A stretch of DNA of 11,475 nt from Fidelibacterota bacterium (GTDB lineage Bacteria > Fidelibacterota > Marinisomatia > Marinisomatales > TCS55). Position numbers and translations under genes: made by a program. Every line of letters starts with the position of its first letter. The first letter of the stretch is position 1. The stretch spans positions 1 to 11,475 of the forward strand of contig NZWI01000055.1 in the NCBI GenBank assembly GCA_002701875.1, written 5' to 3'. Positions 1 through 7,649 of the stretch are shown piece after piece. The notes under the pieces are model-generated. The model worked only from the letters and a program-made list of their open reading frames with translations, was not told the DNA's origin and made no database searches.

Positions 1-679
1 GAATATCAAAATGAGGGCCAAGGTATTCGATAGACATCGCAGAACATTCTATGTGCCAACCTGGCCTACCGACTCCCCAAGGTGAATCCCACTTAACATT
101 CCCATCTTCTTTTTTATATGCTTTCCAAAGCGCAAAATCACTAGGATTATCTAAATTATATTCATCAGATACTACTCTTTCACCTCTAACAGCTTGGTCC
201 ATATTGATATTACTTAGTTTTCCATAATTTTTATATGAATCAATTGCAAAAAATACTGAACCATCATCAGTAGGATAAGCATAGCCTTTATCAATAAGAG
301 CTTGAATCATATTGATCATCTGATCTATATGATCTGTTGCATTTGGAAACTGGTCAGGTGGCAGAATTGATAAAGCTTTTAAATCATCTTTAAAATTTGA
401 AATATAATGTTTAGTTATCTCCCTAAGGGATTTTTTTTCTATATTAGATTTTTGTATAGTCTTATCATCTACATCAGTAATATTCATGACATGATATACA
501 TCGTATCCTAAAGCTAAAAGCGTTCTTTTTAAAAAATCTTCAAATAGAAAAGTTCTAAAATTCCCTATATGTGCATTGTCATATACTGTTGGGCCGCAAG
601 TGTAAAGTTTGACTTTTCCTTTTGTTATGGGTGAAAAGTCTTCCTTTTTTTGAGTTATTGAATTATAAAATCGGATCAC
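1..679 (-). CDS. cysS: Cysteinyl-tRNA synthetase, N-terminal part (cut by left window edge)
   Basis: Charges tRNA-Cys with cysteine in the cytoplasm (class I aminoacyl-tRNA synthetase). I read 226 codons before the window edge, so roughly the first half of a typical ~460-residue protein is visible. The N-terminus reads MIRFYNSITQ. The catalytic signature YTCGPTVYDNAHIGN follows, with zinc-ligand Cys28 and the HIGN motif at residues 37-40. NITDVDDK lies at 66-73. GWHIECSAMS at 207-216 carries a second conserved Cys (C212) and His (H209) of the cysteine-binding zinc site. The KMSKS loop and anticodon domain lie outside the window. The start is a GTG at 677-679: an in-frame TAA sits four codons upstream, so no earlier start is possible. 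It overlaps the 3' end of the upstream NusG-like gene by 17 bp, and no good Shine-Dalgarno is visible, which suggests translational coupling. Confidence 0.96.
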   Translation of the reverse strand, partial: MIRFYNSITQKKEDFSPITKGKVKLYTCGPTVYDNAHIGNFRTFLFEDFLKRTLLALGYDVYHVMNITDVDDKTIQKSNIEKKSLREITKHYISNFKDDLKALSILPPDQFPNATDHIDQMINMIQALIDKGYAYPTDDGSVFFAIDSYKNYGKLSNINMDQAVRGERVVSDEYNLDNPSDFALWKAYKKEDGNVKWDSPWGVGRPGWHIECSAMSIEYLGPHFDI

Positions 680-1178
680 TTTTACTTTTTATATTTTTTA
701 TGAATCTAGTGTCAATATCAATTGACAATGCTTGCTGAATAGCATCGATTTTTATGACTAACCGGTCTTTGCCTTTTAATTGCGCAACAATTCCTTTAAC
801 ACCTCTCATGGGACCCTCGATTACTTCTACGGCATTACCAGCAATAAAATACTCAGCCGGAGTTAGTTGATATCCTCCATCTATCGCAAGTTTAATTGCA
901 TGAACAACTTCATCTTGCACTATCGCAATTACTTCACCAAACTTAACTAAACTGCTGACTCCATTTGTTTGCAGAACAAATATTGAATTTTTTATTTCAA
1001 TTTTTGCAAATAAATAGCTGGAGAAAAGTGGGAACTCTACCCATTTTTTTCGATCAGACCATTTTCTTCGCTCTTTAAGTAATGGCAAGTATGCTTCAAT
1101 CCCTTTTTCTTTTAATTGAGCATATGCAATTTTTTCAGATCTTGGCTTAGACCTAACAACTATCCAATTTTTTAACAT
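663..1178 (-). CDS. NusG-family (RfaH/UpxY-like) transcription antiterminator
   Basis: Probable specialised paralogue of NusG that binds RNA polymerase and alters pausing or termination. The 171-residue protein has an NGN domain at about residues 1-95: it opens with NWIVVRSKPRSE, continues with GIEAYLPL, and has PLFSSYLFAKI at 50-60, which corresponds to the conserved P-L-F-x-x-Y-x-F stretch. A KOW-type domain at about 110-150 includes AGNAVEVIEGPMRGVKGIV. The length and the lack of a core-NusG insertion resemble UpxY/RfaH-type proteins rather than housekeeping NusG, which normally sits beside secE and rplK. The start ATG overlaps the ddl stop by one base (TAATG) and the 3' end overlaps cysS by 17 bp. 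Its targets cannot be told from the sequence. The family call is strong; the subfamily call is moderate. Confidence 0.88.
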   Translation of the reverse strand: MLKNWIVVRSKPRSEKIAYAQLKEKGIEAYLPLLKERRKWSDRKKWVEFPLFSSYLFAKIEIKNSIFVLQTNGVSSLVKFGEVIAIVQDEVVHAIKLAIDGGYQLTPAEYFIAGNAVEVIEGPMRGVKGIVAQLKGKDRLVIKIDAIQQALSIDIDTRFIKNIKSKSDPIL

Positions 1179-2077
1179 TAGTCTTTCAATGATTCATCAA
1201 TTATACTTTGAATTAACATTTTGAAATCCATTCCGGCTGCACCGACTGATTTTGGGATTAAACTTGTTTCAGTCATACCTGGCAAAGTATTTAATTCGAG
1301 AAACCATGAGTTTAATTCTTCATCCAAAATAAAATCCACACGAGAATAATGTCGACATCCCAAAAGTTTGTGAATCATCAAAGCTATATTTTGAATTTTT
1401 ACTGTTAATTTATTACTTATTTCTGCTGGGCAGGGATATTCAGCCATGCCTTTTGTATACTTACATTCATAATCATATAAATCATTCGTAGGTATAATTT
1501 CTACAATTGGGTAGGCTTTATTTCCAACAATGGTAACAGTAATTTCACGCCCAGGAACAAAGGCCTCAATCAAAACAACCTTTGTATATTCCCTAGCTAA
1601 AGTAACAGCTTCTTCTAATTCTTTATTATTTTTGGCCACTGTAAGACCAATAGTACTTCCCTGATCATTGGGTTTTACTATTAAAGGATAATCTATTCCA
1701 ATATTTGTTGGATATTTTTCAGCGCTATCAATTGAAACCCAATTAGGGGTTAATATATTTTTTCGACTCACTAAGGCTTTACTTACCCTCTTATCCATAC
1801 AAATAGCTGAAGATTCATTATTAGACCCAGTAAATCTCTTCCCCATAGACTGCAGTAAGCCTTGAATAACGCCATTTTCCCCATCACCGCCATGGAGTCC
1901 ATTAAAAACTAAATCAACAGATTCTAATTTTTCCAAGAGATAAGAAATCCCATCTTTGGGATCTATGCTAACAACATCATGTCCAAGTTGCTGACATGCT
2001 GAAATAATGGCCTTTCCTGACTTGAGTGAAATGTCACGTTCTGGAGAACTTCCTCCAAGTAATACACCAATCTTCAT
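1178..2077 (-). CDS. ddl: D-alanine--D-alanine ligase
   Basis: ATP-dependent ligase making D-Ala-D-Ala for peptidoglycan precursors (ATP-grasp family, cytoplasmic). The 299 residues match the usual ~300. Visible motifs: GGSSPERDISLKSG near the N-terminus with Glu13 (D-Ala site 1); HGGDGENG at 62-69; the ATP-grasp segment VKPNDQGSTIGL with Ser141; YDYECKY at 201-207, whose Tyr207 is the omega-loop tyrosine typical of D-Ala-D-Ala rather than D-Ala-D-Lac ligases; Arg246 and Asp248 in SRVDF; and Glu261/Asn263 in ELNTLPGMT, the metal ligands. Catalytic residues appear complete. It is joined by one-base overlaps to the gmhB-like gene upstream and the nusG-like gene downstream, so co-translation within an envelope-oriented block is likely. 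Confidence 0.96.
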   Translation of the reverse strand: MKIGVLLGGSSPERDISLKSGKAIISACQQLGHDVVSIDPKDGISYLLEKLESVDLVFNGLHGGDGENGVIQGLLQSMGKRFTGSNNESSAICMDKRVSKALVSRKNILTPNWVSIDSAEKYPTNIGIDYPLIVKPNDQGSTIGLTVAKNNKELEEAVTLAREYTKVVLIEAFVPGREITVTIVGNKAYPIVEIIPTNDLYDYECKYTKGMAEYPCPAEISNKLTVKIQNIALMIHKLLGCRHYSRVDFILDEELNSWFLELNTLPGMTETSLIPKSVGAAGMDFKMLIQSIIDESLKD

Positions 2078-2622
2078 TATTTTGATTCTTTCAGCAGTGT
2101 TGAGCCTGCCATAAGGTCATCAACAATATATTTTGGTTTTAAATCCTTCAGGTTAACACTGGAATCATTTCCCCTACCAGTTAATACAAGCATTGTATCC
2201 ATATTCAAATTTAATCCAGCTTCAATATCGGAAACAGCATCTCCGATCATTATTGAATTAGTAAGATTAATATTATGATCGGCGGCGGCGGCTTGGAACA
2301 TTCCGCTCCCAGGCTTACGATTATCCGTTGGATTATTAGGGTGGTCAGAACAATAGTAAATACCTAATAAATTTAATTGATTCTGATAAAATTCGTTTAG
2401 AATGAAATTATGAATTTTGCTTAGCTCATCGAGCTTTATTTTCCCTCTTGCCAGACCAGATTGATTAGTAATGATACAAAATCTGGAGCAACATTTACTC
2501 ATTTCTTTTAAAGCGGGCATTGTAAAATCATAGAATTCAAACTGATCTAATGAATTAATATATCCAGGATCTGAATTTAAGGTCCCATCACGATCAAGAA
2601 AGATAGTATCATATTTTTTCAT
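2077..2622 (-). CDS. HAD-IIIA phosphatase, GmhB-like (heptose-bisphosphate phosphatase family)
   Basis: HAD-superfamily phosphatase of the histidinol-phosphatase/GmhB class. GmhB removes the 7-phosphate of D-glycero-manno-heptose 1,7-bisphosphate for LPS or S-layer heptose. The 181-residue length fits. HAD motif I is FLDRDGT with Asp10 and Asp12; motif II is ITNQSG (51-56); motif III Lys103 is in NRKPGSGM; motif IV is IGDAVSD (127-132). The zinc-loop region reads YCSDHPNNPTDNRKP. Canonical GmhB has Cys-x-His followed by Cys-x-Cys just before the RKP. Here Cys91 and a shifted His94 remain, the loop is short, and both later cysteines are gone, so metal binding there is doubtful. A (GCC)4 tract encodes Ala111-114. 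The gene shares ATGA with the upstream membrane-protein gene. Substrate is uncertain, since no other heptose genes are in view. Confidence 0.82.
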   Translation of the reverse strand: MKKYDTIFLDRDGTLNSDPGYINSLDQFEFYDFTMPALKEMSKCCSRFCIITNQSGLARGKIKLDELSKIHNFILNEFYQNQLNLLGIYYCSDHPNNPTDNRKPGSGMFQAAAADHNINLTNSIMIGDAVSDIEAGLNLNMDTMLVLTGRGNDSSVNLKDLKPKYIVDDLMAGSTLLKESK

Positions 2623-3587
2623 ATTATTTTCTTTTCTGAAGAAATATCATTGATCCTTAGTGAGCTTTTAATAAAGAAAATGGCACCTATAGTAATCAAA
2701 GGCAAAAAACCAACAGCATGCAATACCACTGCGAAGGATTGAGATATTGAACGATCCAAAAAAAACAATTCTGTTAAAACATAAATAGCTGCAGCATGAT
2801 ATGTCCCAATTGCAGATGGAGCTGCAGGTACAGCTATTGCCAATGATGTAAATATAAGAATAACGCCAATGCCAATCCAATCAAGCCCAATTCCTAAGGC
2901 TAAACCAACAACCCAAGTAATAAGATAATAAATACCCCAAATCAATATAGTTAACAATACAATCACGCCAGTATTTTGCATATCCTTTATAGATGTTAAG
3001 CCATCTAAAATACTTTTAATGATTTTTTCTATTTTTTGATAACCTGAAAAATTTTCTATAGATTTTATTAAGGTTGATTGTTTTATGCTTAATAAAATAA
3101 TAAATCCTAAAATCAATAAAGTTACTAACCCCACATAAAACATAATTTTCTTAGTATCATCAGCAAAGGGGTATAGCAAAGTAAAGAAAAACATAGTTAG
3201 AACTAATCCTAGCATATCTATTATTCGTTCTAAAAGGATACTCCCAAATGCTTTAGAAGTCCCAATGCTCGACTCTTTTGATAATGCAAAGGCCCTTAAT
3301 AATTCACCCATTCTAAATGGAAAAATAGCATTCCCAAAATAACCAATCATAGTTGCTGAAAATAATTTATGAATTTTTATTAACTCAATTGATTTAATCA
3401 TAAACTGCCATCTTATTGCACGAACAATTACTGATAGAATTAATAGAAGCATGCCTATAAATATCCAAGTAATATTAGAAGAACTTAAATGAAACACAAG
3501 TTCATTAAGATTTACATTATAAAAAGAATAATAGAGTCCAAGGACACTAATAACAATACTTACAAATAACTTAGTCCACTTATTCAC
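2619..3587 (-). CDS. Polytopic membrane protein, YbhN / lysylphosphatidylglycerol synthase TM (flippase-like) family
   Basis: Integral inner-membrane protein of 322 residues in the family that includes YbhN, AglD and the flippase domain of MprF. Many hydrophobic segments are visible (approximately 6-23, 40-58, 125-140, 148-168, 207-232, 236-257 and 284-306). Family hallmarks are RAIRW (56-60), NAIFPFRMGELLRA (86-99), LLERIID (118-124) and VPAAPSAIGTYHAA (253-266). There is no soluble C-terminal lysyltransferase domain, so it is not a full MprF. Members are often linked to lipid or polyprenyl-glycan movement across the membrane, but the substrate here is unknown. The start is a GTG (3585-3587) inside the last codons of the lolA-like gene (8-bp GTGAATAA overlap). 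An in-frame TAG three codons upstream rules out an earlier start. Confidence 0.87.
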   Translation of the reverse strand: MNKWTKLFVSIVISVLGLYYSFYNVNLNELVFHLSSSNITWIFIGMLLLILSVIVRAIRWQFMIKSIELIKIHKLFSATMIGYFGNAIFPFRMGELLRAFALSKESSIGTSKAFGSILLERIIDMLGLVLTMFFFTLLYPFADDTKKIMFYVGLVTLLILGFIILLSIKQSTLIKSIENFSGYQKIEKIIKSILDGLTSIKDMQNTGVIVLLTILIWGIYYLITWVVGLALGIGLDWIGIGVILIFTSLAIAVPAAPSAIGTYHAAAIYVLTELFFLDRSISQSFAVVLHAVGFLPLITIGAIFFIKSSLRINDISSEKKII

Positions 3588-4158
3588 GAAGATCTATAAC
3601 TTCTGGATTTACAGGGTTGAAATTATTGTAAAGGTTTAAGCCACCAATTGTGAATTTATTTATTTCGAGTGAGACAGATTGGTCGGGTCCGTAGGCAATC
3701 TTTATCTCTTTAGGTTCTCCTGTTCGTAATATCGACAATCTCCCTCCGTAACCCATTTTAGGAATATCAAAGTCTAGAATTATAAGATCATTTTGTATGA
3801 TACTCTTACCCAATTTCAGCCCTTTAAAATCTTTATCAAATAAATCAAAAATAGTAATATTTCCTTTAACTTTACGATCAATAATGAGTTGGTTCTCTAT
3901 TTTGTTCCATGTTTTAATAATATCGCCCTTTACATAAACTGTTTCATTTGGCAAGTCTAAGATATATTCATTATTACTTTTTATTTCGATCGCGCCCCTA
4001 TCAATATTGCTAAATTCAAACTGCTTTTCATGAATAATAACAGAAACTGAGACACCATCAGGTTGATCAATATATTTAATGAATTTATCATACCAAACTT
4101 TAGATTGAGTACATACCCCTGAGATTATTAGGGTATAAAGAATTATAATCCGAAACAT
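3580..4158 (-). CDS. LolA-like outer-membrane lipoprotein carrier protein
   Basis: Probable periplasmic carrier moving lipoproteins from the inner to the outer membrane. The 192-residue product starts with a short hydrophobic signal-like stretch (MFRIIILYTLIISGV) ending around residue 16-18. Cys16 is not in a good lipobox, so cleavage by the ordinary signal peptidase is more likely than lipidation. The rest is beta-rich, with LolA-like strands such as EYILDLP, VYVKGDIIKTWNKIENQLIIDR (75-95, read in two parts) and a C-terminal EIKIAYGPDQSVSLEINKF. Sequence similarity alone is modest. The call is strengthened by position: it begins 7 bp after ftsK, and ftsK-lolA adjacency is common in Gram-negative bacteria. 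It overlaps the downstream GTG-start membrane gene by 8 bp. No lolB-like gene is in view. Confidence 0.68.
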   Translation of the reverse strand: MFRIIILYTLIISGVCTQSKVWYDKFIKYIDQPDGVSVSVIIHEKQFEFSNIDRGAIEIKSNNEYILDLPNETVYVKGDIIKTWNKIENQLIIDRKVKGNITIFDLFDKDFKGLKLGKSIIQNDLIILDFDIPKMGYGGRLSILRTGEPKEIKIAYGPDQSVSLEINKFTIGGLNLYNNFNPVNPEVIDLRE

Positions 4159-4165
4159 TTGTTTG

Positions 4166-6550
4166 CTAGTCTAAACTTTCCAAGTAAGATTCATCAACAA
4201 GAACTTCACGAGCTTTACTCCCTGTGAAAGGTCCTACAATTCCTGATTGCTCCATTTCATCGATTAATCTTGCAGCTCTAGAATATCCCACTTTTAAGCG
4301 TCTTTGGATAAGAGAAATTGATCCTTGCTGATGCATGATCACTAATTTTACTGCTTCATTAAAAAGATCATCTGACACATTACCTTCACTACTATCAACA
4401 AGTCCACCTGCACCTAAAGTTTCCCTGGGACTAGCAAGCACAAGTTCATCTGCTTTTGATTGATTAGAGATATGATCCATGAGTGCTTCGATTTCTTTTA
4501 AATCTAAATATGCATTATGAAGACGAATAGGCTCTGAAGATCCGTATCCGAGATATAATAAATCTCCACGACCAATCAATTTTTCAGCACCTGACGTATC
4601 AATTATTGTTCTTGAATCAATTTTTGTTGCAACCTGGAATGCTATCCTCGATGGAAAATTGGCTTTAATCACTCCGGTAATTACATCGACCGATGGCCTT
4701 TGAGTTGCTACAACTAAATGAATACCAACAGCTCTAGCCAATTGTGCTAATCGTGCGATTGGCGCCTCAACTTCTTTAGCATTAAGCATCATCAAGTCAG
4801 CCAATTCATCAATAAGCACTACGATGAAAGGCATTATATCTTCACCTTTCTCTGTCATTTTACTATTGTATTCTGAGATATTTCTTACAACTGCATCTGC
4901 TAAAACATCATATCGTCTACCCATTTCCTTTTCAACAGCTCGGAGTGCTAAAACTGCGTTTTCAGGTTTAGTAACTATAGGTTCGTCAATATCTTCTATT
5001 TTTAATAAATGGTAATCTTTCAGAGAACGGTAAACTGCCATCTCAACTTTTTTTGGATCAATAATAACAAATTTTACTTCATCAGGTGTTGCTTGATAAA
5101 GTATACTTGCAAGTATAGTATTCATACAAACAGATTTTCCTGAACCCGTAGTGCCAGCAATCAACAGATGAGGCATCTGTGCTAAATCAAGGGTTGCTAT
5201 TTCGCCTGTTGTAGTTTTTCCCAAAGCAAGAGTTAATTTTGAATTAGAAGAAGCAAATTTTTCAGAATTAATAACGGATTTAAAGTAAACCATATCTGGA
5301 TTTCTATTCGGAATTTCTATACCAACAGATGACTTTCCTGGAATTGGGGCAATCACGCGCACTCTACTAGCTTCCATCACCCTTGCCAAATCATCAGATA
5401 ATGCAACAAATTTATTAACGCGAACACCTTCAGCCGGCTCAACTTCAAAAAGTGTTATGACAGGACCAGGGCTTACATTAACAACTTTACCTACAACGCC
5501 AAAAGTTTCCAGTGATTGTTGAAGAAAATTCGCACGGTCTACAAGCTCATCTCTACTCATACCACTTTGTATGTTAACTGAAGGATTCTCTAATAGATCT
5601 GCAGATGGCAATTGATAAGCTTTTTTAGGGGCTTTTCTATCTTGAACCTCATCTAACTCAACTTCATCTTCTTCAATAATTTCACCTACTTCAATATCCA
5701 TATCCTCATTTGTTTCTTCAATATTATCAGGATTGGAATCATCCAGTAAATCAACTGATTCTTCATCTTTATCCGTATCTTTTGATGTATTGTCGATTTT
5801 ATCTGATTGCAAGACTTCCTGTTCAGATTCATCAGAAACATTGGCTATATCTGATACATCTTCAGTTTCGCTAATTTCAGCACTATTCTCTTTTGTATCT
5901 TCTTCACCTTCACCACTATTCAAATCAATGTTTTCAATCTCCTTAGATCTTTGTGCATCAATTTTTGAAATAAGACTTTGTGTATGACGTCTTTTTTCTT
6001 CTTCAATATTTTTCTCATCAGAAACTATTTTTTTTTCGTCCTGTTTCTTTTTTAGTTTACTTAATAATTCTCGAATTGGATGATAATAACTAAATCCAAA
6101 ATATCCTCGAATCAATACAAGCCAAAGCGCTGTAAGCAAGATCATAGTGCCTATGATACCTAGAAAGTCTCTAAACATACCTGAAATCAACCCACCGACC
6201 ATTCCACTCATTCCATACAAGTTCGCTGCTCCAAAACTAATAGATGACAAAATCATTGCTCCAACAACATATCCAGATAAACGACTTATAGCATCAAAAT
6301 CTTTATGAGTAAAAAACCATACTCCCCAAATTATTCCAAGTATAGGCAATACAAATGACATATAACCAAAACCTAGCTTTATAAAATAATAGGCAATCCA
6401 TAAACCTAAAATCCCTAAAGGGTTCTCAATTCTTACATTAGGAGAAATGCCAGGGTCTTCATTTGAATTATAACCCAACAAACTGATAATGACTAATAAG
6501 GAGACTGCAACTATTAGAATTCCTAATATTTCTAATCTTCGTTCTTTCAT
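4166..6550 (-). CDS. ftsK: DNA translocase FtsK (SpoIIIE family)
   Basis: Septum-anchored hexameric ATPase that pumps chromosomal DNA during division and promotes dimer resolution. The protein has 794 residues. The N-terminal membrane domain (about 7-150) has four to five hydrophobic segments. A basic stretch (about 160-200) precedes a linker at 205-304 in which I count 42 Asp/Glu and only 4 Lys. The alpha domain spans about 310-440 and the RecA-like motor follows: Walker A GTTGSGKS at 466-473, IDPKKVEM at 497-504, Walker B VVLIDELADLM (577-587) and ATQRPSVDVITG (615-626). The C-terminal winged-helix gamma domain (about 725-794) contains GYSRAARLIDEMEQSGIVGP, the KOPS-reading and XerD-contacting region. 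All parts of a full-length FtsK are present. It starts 7 bp after gcvT with a weak ribosome-binding site. Confidence 0.97.
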   Translation of the reverse strand: MKERRLEILGILIVAVSLLVIISLLGYNSNEDPGISPNVRIENPLGILGLWIAYYFIKLGFGYMSFVLPILGIIWGVWFFTHKDFDAISRLSGYVVGAMILSSISFGAANLYGMSGMVGGLISGMFRDFLGIIGTMILLTALWLVLIRGYFGFSYYHPIRELLSKLKKKQDEKKIVSDEKNIEEEKRRHTQSLISKIDAQRSKEIENIDLNSGEGEEDTKENSAEISETEDVSDIANVSDESEQEVLQSDKIDNTSKDTDKDEESVDLLDDSNPDNIEETNEDMDIEVGEIIEEDEVELDEVQDRKAPKKAYQLPSADLLENPSVNIQSGMSRDELVDRANFLQQSLETFGVVGKVVNVSPGPVITLFEVEPAEGVRVNKFVALSDDLARVMEASRVRVIAPIPGKSSVGIEIPNRNPDMVYFKSVINSEKFASSNSKLTLALGKTTTGEIATLDLAQMPHLLIAGTTGSGKSVCMNTILASILYQATPDEVKFVIIDPKKVEMAVYRSLKDYHLLKIEDIDEPIVTKPENAVLALRAVEKEMGRRYDVLADAVVRNISEYNSKMTEKGEDIMPFIVVLIDELADLMMLNAKEVEAPIARLAQLARAVGIHLVVATQRPSVDVITGVIKANFPSRIAFQVATKIDSRTIIDTSGAEKLIGRGDLLYLGYGSSEPIRLHNAYLDLKEIEALMDHISNQSKADELVLASPRETLGAGGLVDSSEGNVSDDLFNEAVKLVIMHQQGSISLIQRRLKVGYSRAARLIDEMEQSGIVGPFTGSKAREVLVDESYLESLD

Positions 6551-6557
6551 ACAAATT

Positions 6558-7646
6558 TTACTTTTTCAAAGTACCTTTCTTATAAAAAGGAGAGTCTACT
6601 ATTTTACACTTTAATTCTTTATCTCTAACTAAAAGAGAAAGGTTAGTCCCAGATTGTGCAAAGTCATTCGTAACATAAGCTAGACCAATTCCAATTTTCA
6701 AGGATGGTGATTGAGTCCCACTAGTTACTTGTCCAACAATAGTGTTATTCTTTAAAAGTTTATAACCTTTCCTAGGTATACCTCTATCAATCATTTGAAT
6801 GCATACTAAAGAACGGTCGCACGCTCCATTAAGTAACAGTAGAGCTTCCTTGCCAATAAAGTCATCTTTCTTATCCAATTTTGCAATCCAACCAAGACCT
6901 GCTTCAATAGGATTTGTCCTATCATCAATATCATTTCCATACAATGGATATTTCATTTCTAAACGAAGCGTATCACGGCATCCAAGACCAACTGGCATAA
7001 TTGGAGCAGAAGCTTTATTAATAAGCTTATCCCAAATACGAACTATATTTTCATTATCTGCATAAATTTCAAAACCAAGTTCACCAGTGTAGCCTGTTCT
7101 AGCTAGAGTACAGGGGAACCCATCTATGGTGGCAACTGCAAACCTATAATAATTCATTTTATTAATATTAATATCTACTAGTGGATCAATTATTTGACGA
7201 GACTTTGGTCCTTGGAGGGCAATAAGTCCAATTTTTTCACTTAAATCAATTATATTAACATCATCTCGCTTATGAGCCATTAGCCAATCAAAATTTTTTT
7301 CAAGATTTGAACAGTTTACAACAAGCATAAAATATTCTGGATAACGATAAATAAGTAAGTCATCAACTACACCACCATCTTCAAAACACATTGCAGAATA
7401 TTGAACTTGCCAAGCTTCCAGAGAAGAAACATCATTGGTCATTATAAAATTAAGGTAACTTTCGGCTCCAGGACCTGAAATAATAATTTCTCCCATATGA
7501 CTAACATCAAAAATTCCTGCTGATTGACGAACTGCATTATGTTCTTTACTAATGCCTAGATATTGTATTGGCATTTTATAACCCGCAAAGTCCACTAACT
7601 TCGCATCAAGGCTTACATGTTTTCCGTAAAGAGGAGTTTTTTTCAT
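6558..7646 (-). CDS. gcvT: Aminomethyltransferase, glycine cleavage system T protein
   Basis: Transfers the methylene unit of the aminomethyl-lipoyl H protein to tetrahydrofolate, releasing ammonia, in the glycine cleavage system. The 362 residues match the family. Visible hallmarks: the N-terminus with TPLYGKHVSLDAKLVDFAG, then GIFDVSHMGEI (44-54), GGVVDDLLIY (91-100) with catalytic Asp96, ARTGYTGELGFEIY (182-195), GLGCRDTLRLEM (220-231), and the C-terminal beta-barrel with RGIPRKGY and GQVTSGTQSPSLKIGIGLAYV (305-325, in two parts). These favour GcvT over the related YgfZ or sarcosine-oxidase domains, which lack the full set. gcvH and gcvP are not in the window, so the system is split. It begins 3 bp after the aminotransferase stop. 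Confidence 0.96.
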   Translation of the reverse strand: MKKTPLYGKHVSLDAKLVDFAGYKMPIQYLGISKEHNAVRQSAGIFDVSHMGEIIISGPGAESYLNFIMTNDVSSLEAWQVQYSAMCFEDGGVVDDLLIYRYPEYFMLVVNCSNLEKNFDWLMAHKRDDVNIIDLSEKIGLIALQGPKSRQIIDPLVDININKMNYYRFAVATIDGFPCTLARTGYTGELGFEIYADNENIVRIWDKLINKASAPIMPVGLGCRDTLRLEMKYPLYGNDIDDRTNPIEAGLGWIAKLDKKDDFIGKEALLLLNGACDRSLVCIQMIDRGIPRKGYKLLKNNTIVGQVTSGTQSPSLKIGIGLAYVTNDFAQSGTNLSLLVRDKELKCKIVDSPFYKKGTLKK

Positions 7647-7649
7647 AAA

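Noticed and set aside
2668..2880. Minus-strand 70-residue frame inside the YbhN-like gene
   Set aside because: Same strand but shifted frame; Cys/Ser/Tyr-rich junk translation overlapping conserved motifs of the real gene.
3580..4158. LolA-like protein as a lipoprotein because of Cys16
   Set aside because: The residues before the Cys (S-G-V) do not fit a lipobox, and carriers of this type are soluble in the periplasm.
4824..5015. Plus-strand 63-residue frame inside ftsK
   Set aside because: Antisense to the FtsK motor domain, no support.
5733..5987. Plus-strand 84-residue serine-rich open frame
   Set aside because: It is the antisense of the acidic FtsK linker; the Ser/Phe-rich composition is what the complement of Asp/Glu codons gives. 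No ribosome-binding site or family match.
6799..7065. Plus-strand 88-residue frame inside gcvT
   Set aside because: Antisense to conserved GcvT motifs, no recognisable protein.
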